A DNA stretch of 64,000 bases from an uncultured Eubacteriales bacterium (GTDB lineage: Bacteria; Bacillota; Clostridia; Peptostreptococcales; Anaerovoracaceae): contig CASEEM010000004.1 of the NCBI GenBank assembly GCA_949286985.1, forward strand, positions 1-64,000. Reading direction: 5' to 3'. Positions 60,902-64,000 of the stretch are shown here, one piece after another (the first letter of the stretch is position 1; each line of letters starts with the position of its first letter). Made by a program: the position numbers and the translations under genes. Below the pieces are notes generated by a model. That model had not been told where the DNA came from. It searched no databases and was given only the letters and a program-made list of their open reading frames with translations.

Positions 60902-61381
60902 TTAATTCTCTTCGATTGCTGCGAGAATGTCTGCCTTCGTAGCCTTGGACGAAACCGAAATGCCCTTGCTCTGTGCGATAGCGAGGAGCTCGTCCTTCTT
61001 CATCGAAAGAGACGGCTTAACGTCTGCTGCGGCCTCTGCCTTTGCCGGCTCCGCCTTTGCAGCCGGTGCCTTGTTCTCGCCGATGGCCGTAACCTTAACC
61101 ATCGTATATGGCTGTCTGTGACCGTTCTTCGTTCTGGAATCCTTCTTCGCCTTGTACTTGAAGATGATAACCTTCTCGTTCTTGCCCTGCTCTACAACCT
61201 CAGCCTGAACAGCGCATCCCTCAACGTAAGGAGCTCCGGCAACGAACTCATCACCGCCGACAGCAAGAACCTTGTCGAACGTTACAGTCTCGCCGACCTC
61301 AGCATTGATCTTCTCAACCTTGAATACATCGTTCGGCTGAACACGATACTGCTTACCACCGGTCTCAATAATTGCGTACAT
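60902..61381 (-). CDS. rplU: 50S ribosomal protein L21 with C-terminal SAP/HeH-like extension
   Basis: A 159-residue L21. Residues 1-103 are the usual protein ([33 protein letters not shown] is the rRNA-binding end). About 20 Ala/Lys/Glu-rich residues then link to a 35-residue helix-loop-helix tail ([17 protein letters not shown], then [13 protein letters not shown]) that resembles SAP/HeH or Rho N-terminal nucleic-acid-binding domains. Ordinary L21 ends near 103. The gene is led by a structured leader and a strong promoter, and rpmA follows. Confidence 0.96.
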   Translation of the reverse strand: MYAIIETGGKQYRVQPNDVFKVEKINAEVGETVTFDKVLAVGGDEFVAGAPYVEGCAVQAEVVEQGKNEKVIIFKYKAKKDSRTKNGHRQPYTMVKVTAIGENKAPAAKAEPAKAEAAADVKPSLSMKKDELLAIAQSKGISVSSKATKADILAAIEEN

Positions 61382-61405
61382 GTAATATTCCTCCTATTTG
61401 TAAGA

Positions 61406-61468
61406 CTCGCCGACACCGGGTGCATGATCCAAACCGAACCGATCATGCTTCCATATACCCTTTTCGAG
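61406..61468 (-). ncRNA. Structured rplU leader (candidate L21 leader)
   Basis: The leader between promoter and rplU folds as nested stems on the - strand: CGAG/CTCG (61465-61468 with 61406-61409, outermost), GGGT/ACCC (61457-61460 with 61418-61421) and an 8-bp GCATGATC/GATCATGC (61441-61448 with 61422-61429). Leaders of rplU operons in Bacillota are known to be autoregulatory. Whether this one matches the described family was not tested. Confidence 0.5.
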
Positions 61469-61483
61469 CGGTTTAACCATTGA

Positions 61484-61512
61484 AGAATACCATGAATAAC
61501 ATGGTTTGTCAA
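61484..61512 (-). promoter_or_regulatory. Promoter for rplU-rpmA-obgE
   Basis: On the - strand a consensus TTGACA (61507-61512), a 17-bp spacer and TATTCT (61484-61489) lie just after the recA stop. Confidence 0.85.
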
Positions 61513-61530
61513 CAATTTTCGTGATTTCGA

Positions 61531-62613
61531 TTATTCGATGACGACGCCATCCTCATCGACGCGAAGTGGTGCTTCCTCCGCATCCGCTTGGTCATCACCG
61601 CGAAGCTCGCTCATGATCTTCGCACGGACTTCTTCCATGACCTCCGGATTGGATTCGAAGTAATCCTTGACATTCTCGCGGCCCTGTCCGATGCGTTCAC
61701 CCTTATAGCTGTACCAGGAACCGGCCTTATCGATCAACTTCATCGAAACGGCGGTATCGAGAACGTCACCCGGCAGCGAGATGCCCTTGCCGTAAACAAT
61801 ATCGAACTCTGCCGTCTTGAACGGCGGAGCGACCTTGTTCTTGACAATCTTGACTCTGGTACGGTTACCGATAGCCACATCACCCTTCTTGAGACCTTCG
61901 ATGCGGCGTACCTCAATTCTCATGCTGGCATAGAACTTCAGCGCACGTCCGCCGGTCGTTGTCTCCGGATTGCCGAACATGACACCGATCTTCTCACGAA
62001 GCTGGTTGATGAAAATGACGCAGGTGTTCGTCTTATTCAGCGTACCTGCAAGCTTACGGAGAGCCTGCGACATCAAGCGTGCCTGAAGGCCGACATGGGA
62101 ATCGCCCATCTCTCCCTGAATCTCCGCTTTCGGAACGAGAGCCGCTACCGAGTCGATAACGATCAAATCGATCGCTCCGCTTCGAGCAAGCATATCGCAG
62201 ATTTCGAGCGCCTGCTCACCGGTATCCGGCTGCGATACGAGAAGCTCATCGACATCGACACCGAGATTGCGTGCATAAACCGGATCCAGCGCATGCTCCG
62301 CATCGATAAAGGCAGCCTTGCCGCCGTTCTTCTGAGCTTCGGCAATGCAATGAAGCGTAAGCGTCGTCTTACCGGAGGATTCCGGTCCGTAAATCTCAAC
62401 GATTCGGCCGCGCGGTACGCCGCCGATGCCCGTTGCTACGTCGATGCTGATGGAACCCGTCGAAATCGCTCCGATATTCTGATGCAGGCTGTCATCGCCG
62501 AGCTTCATCACCGCGCCCTTACCGAACTGCTTCTGAATCTGATCCAGCGCCGCGGCAAGAGCCTTTTCCTTATCTTCCGAATTCACATTCGTTTTCGTAG
62601 ACTTTGTTGCCAT
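61531..62613 (-). CDS. recA: Recombinase RecA
   Basis: A 360-residue recombinase that forms filaments on single-stranded DNA, pairs homologous strands and triggers LexA self-cleavage. Walker A is GPESSGKTT (about residues 76-84), [16 protein letters not shown] holds Walker B and loop L1 follows; [22 protein letters not shown] (in parts) is loop L2 region. The tail is acidic (DEDGVVIE). AGGAG-type sites precede the ATG. It follows cinA, as in many Gram-positive bacteria. A candidate own promoter lies in the gap, but no LexA box is seen. Confidence 0.98.
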   Translation of the reverse strand: MATKSTKTNVNSEDKEKALAAALDQIQKQFGKGAVMKLGDDSLHQNIGAISTGSISIDVATGIGGVPRGRIVEIYGPESSGKTTLTLHCIAEAQKNGGKAAFIDAEHALDPVYARNLGVDVDELLVSQPDTGEQALEICDMLARSGAIDLIVIDSVAALVPKAEIQGEMGDSHVGLQARLMSQALRKLAGTLNKTNTCVIFINQLREKIGVMFGNPETTTGGRALKFYASMRIEVRRIEGLKKGDVAIGNRTRVKIVKNKVAPPFKTAEFDIVYGKGISLPGDVLDTAVSMKLIDKAGSWYSYKGERIGQGRENVKDYFESNPEVMEEVRAKIMSELRGDDQADAEEAPLRVDEDGVVIE

Positions 62614-62645
62614 GATATCTCCTTGATCTCCTGTTAGATAAATCT

Positions 62646-62688
62646 ATTATGCTGGGATTCTCCCGAAAGAGCAAGCACTCGGGATCCC
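62646..62688 (-). promoter_or_regulatory. Candidate recA promoter overlapping a hairpin/dyad
   Basis: On the - strand TTGCTC (62669-62674), a 17-bp spacer and CATAAT (62646-62651) lie 33 bp before the recA ATG. A dyad (62654-62658 with 62684-62688 and 62662-62666 with 62679-62683) spans the spacer and -35. It is not a LexA box. Confidence 0.4.
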
Positions 62689-62702
62689 TTCTTTTGCCTC
62701 TT

Positions 62703-63980
62703 TTATCCCTGAATCGGAAGAAGCCCTTCTTTTTCGACATTCAGGATAACACGATACACGCTGCTCAGCATGCGAAGGCAAAAATAATTGCGATTCCACC
62801 TGCGTTCGTTCCGCTTCGTTTCGATATGGATGCAGGAGCTCGTGCTCGGAAGCCTTCCGCCCGTCATCCAGGCAATATAAGCTTCTCCCGGCTCTCTTCC
62901 GGGATCGGCCGTCGGCCCTGCACATCCGGTCACCGCCACTGCGATATCGGCGCCGGCACGCTCGAGTGCGCCGGCAGCCATGGTCAAAGCCACCTCCTTG
63001 CTGACGACACCGAGTTTGGAAATGATATCTTCCGGTACATCCAGGATTTCCTCTTTCGCTTCAGCACTGTAAGTCACAAATCCGTGAGTGAAGATTTCGG
63101 AAGCGCCCGGCACGTCCGTGACGGATTTTGCAAAAGCACCTCCTGTCGCCGATTCCGCCGAAGTGAGATTGAGTGAGTACTTTTGAAGCAGATGAACCAC
63201 GACTTCATTGAGCGGCGTGTCCTCGTAACTGTAAATATATTCGCCGATGAGCTTGTCGATTTCTCGAATCATCGCATCGACCGCTTCTTCGGCCTCTTCT
63301 CTCGTATCTCGCTGCGAAGCGACGCGAAGAGTGCATTCCCCTTCTTTGGCATATGTGGCGATGGTCGGATCCACCTGTCCGTCGATCAGCGGCATGAGAA
63401 CCATCTCAAGATCTGATTCACCGATTCCGATAGTGCGGATGACTTTATAGACCATTTCCTTCTCATGGAATCGTTTGAGATAATCGGATACACCGTGATC
63501 AAAGAGCCAGTAGACCTCGCGCGGCGGTCCCGGAAGACAGATGGCACACTTGCCGTCCGCTTCAATAGCAAAAGCGGGCGCCGTGCCGGCATCATTATGA
63601 AATACCGTCGCTCCCTCCGGAATATAAGCCTGTTTCTTGTTATTCTCGGCCATTTTGCGCCCTCTCTGCTCAAAATGCTCCACCAGCAGGCGGTAGCATT
63701 CCTCATCGAAGAGAAGCTCACGGCCAAAAACCTCCGCTACTGTTTCCTTCGTCAGATCGTCCTGCGTGGGTCCGAGGCCGCCGGTCAGAATGACAAGATC
63801 CGTATCCTCCAGCGAGTGAATGAGCAGCCTTTTCAGGCGGTTCGGATTATCCCCTACGACATGATGATACATGACATTGAATCCGCGGTCATTCAGCTGC
63901 TTCGAAAGATAGCTTGCGTTCGTATTTACCGTCTGGCCGAAGAGAAGCTCCGTCCCGACGGCGAGAATCGTTACATCCAT
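62703..63980 (-). CDS. cinA: CinA family protein (competence/damage-inducible)
   Basis: A 425-residue two-domain protein. The N-terminal MoCF-like domain (about 1-170; ILAVGTELLFGQTVNTNASYL in parts, ILTGGLGPTQDDLTKE) is linked to ADP-ribose pyrophosphatase activity. The C-terminal CinA domain (about 255-425; SAESATGGAFAKSVTDVPGAS in parts, VSKEVALTMAAGAL, VTGCAGPTADPGREPGEAYIA in parts) is the NMN deamidase type. Full-length CinA sits directly before recA here and in streptococci. AAAGGGG precedes ATG 63980; the promoter lies beyond the window end. Confidence 0.94.
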   Translation of the reverse strand: MDVTILAVGTELLFGQTVNTNASYLSKQLNDRGFNVMYHHVVGDNPNRLKRLLIHSLEDTDLVILTGGLGPTQDDLTKETVAEVFGRELLFDEECYRLLVEHFEQRGRKMAENNKKQAYIPEGATVFHNDAGTAPAFAIEADGKCAICLPGPPREVYWLFDHGVSDYLKRFHEKEMVYKVIRTIGIGESDLEMVLMPLIDGQVDPTIATYAKEGECTLRVASQRDTREEAEEAVDAMIREIDKLIGEYIYSYEDTPLNEVVVHLLQKYSLNLTSAESATGGAFAKSVTDVPGASEIFTHGFVTYSAEAKEEILDVPEDIISKLGVVSKEVALTMAAGALERAGADIAVAVTGCAGPTADPGREPGEAYIAWMTGGRLPSTSSCIHIETKRNERRWNRNYFCLRMLSSVYRVILNVEKEGLLPIQG

Positions 63981-64000
63981 TGAGTAGACCCCTTTACATC

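Overview
The window looks like a chromosome segment of an anaerobic member of the Bacillota (Clostridia-like), with moderate GC content and strong purine-rich ribosome binding sites. The evidence is gene content: pyruvate:ferredoxin oxidoreductase, HemZ, RNase J, YlbF, IreB, the mltG-trmR-trhP cluster, Bacillus-type LexA boxes, an Asp23 protein and a Spo0A-like regulator. Several starts are TTG or GTG. Nearly all of it is housekeeping. I see no prophage, insertion sequence, CRISPR array or biosynthetic cluster. Genus and species cannot be named from this sequence.

Layout. Positions 1-680 are an intergenic stretch holding gene remnants and a strong terminator. From 0.7 to 40.6 kb everything is on the + strand. 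First come an acetyltransferase, a ProX-type tRNA-editing protein, two tRNA-Leu genes, yajC and secDF. Then follows a long run: rel, an MBL hydrolase, hemZ, hisS, aspS, nadD, yqeK, rsfS, leuS, rnj and ylbF. Next are efp, mltG, trmR, trhP, a CNNM/CBS protein, Asp23, nusB, a TsaD paralogue, xseA, xseB, ispA, dxs, tlyA, mutS, mutL, miaA, a Xer-type recombinase, a PLP lyase-like protein, a VTT membrane protein and a YbaK-type deacylase. The + block ends with a small LysM membrane protein whose promoter is bracketed by two perfect LexA boxes. At 40.6-40.9 kb the strands converge over a terminator and a 40-bp near-perfect palindrome.

From 40.9 to 64 kb everything is on the - strand. Listed in transcription order within groups: sbcD-sbcC; ruvX-purO-purB-purH, preceded by alaS-ireB; a MATE transporter; POR-DUF896, preceded by comEA and the Spo0A-like gene; rplU-rpmA-obgE; cinA-recA.

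How the genes fit together. The purine genes make a complete ending of the IMP pathway without the usual bifunctional PurH: PurH here is only the AICAR transformylase, and the cyclohydrolase is an archaeal-type PurO encoded in the same run. Two YbaK-superfamily proteins probably clear mischarged tRNA-Pro. TrmR and TrhP act on wobble uridines. MutS/MutL, SbcCD, RuvX, XseAB, RecA and the LexA-controlled LysM protein form a repair and SOS theme. Ribosome genes show two oddities: L27 lacks the cleavable N-terminal leader normal in Bacillota and prp is missing beside it, while L21 carries an added C-terminal SAP/HeH-like domain. The observation most worth following up is the Spo0A-like protein, whose receiver domain has lost the phospho-accepting aspartate (His in its place).

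Functions come from recognising motifs and family context by eye. No database search was run.
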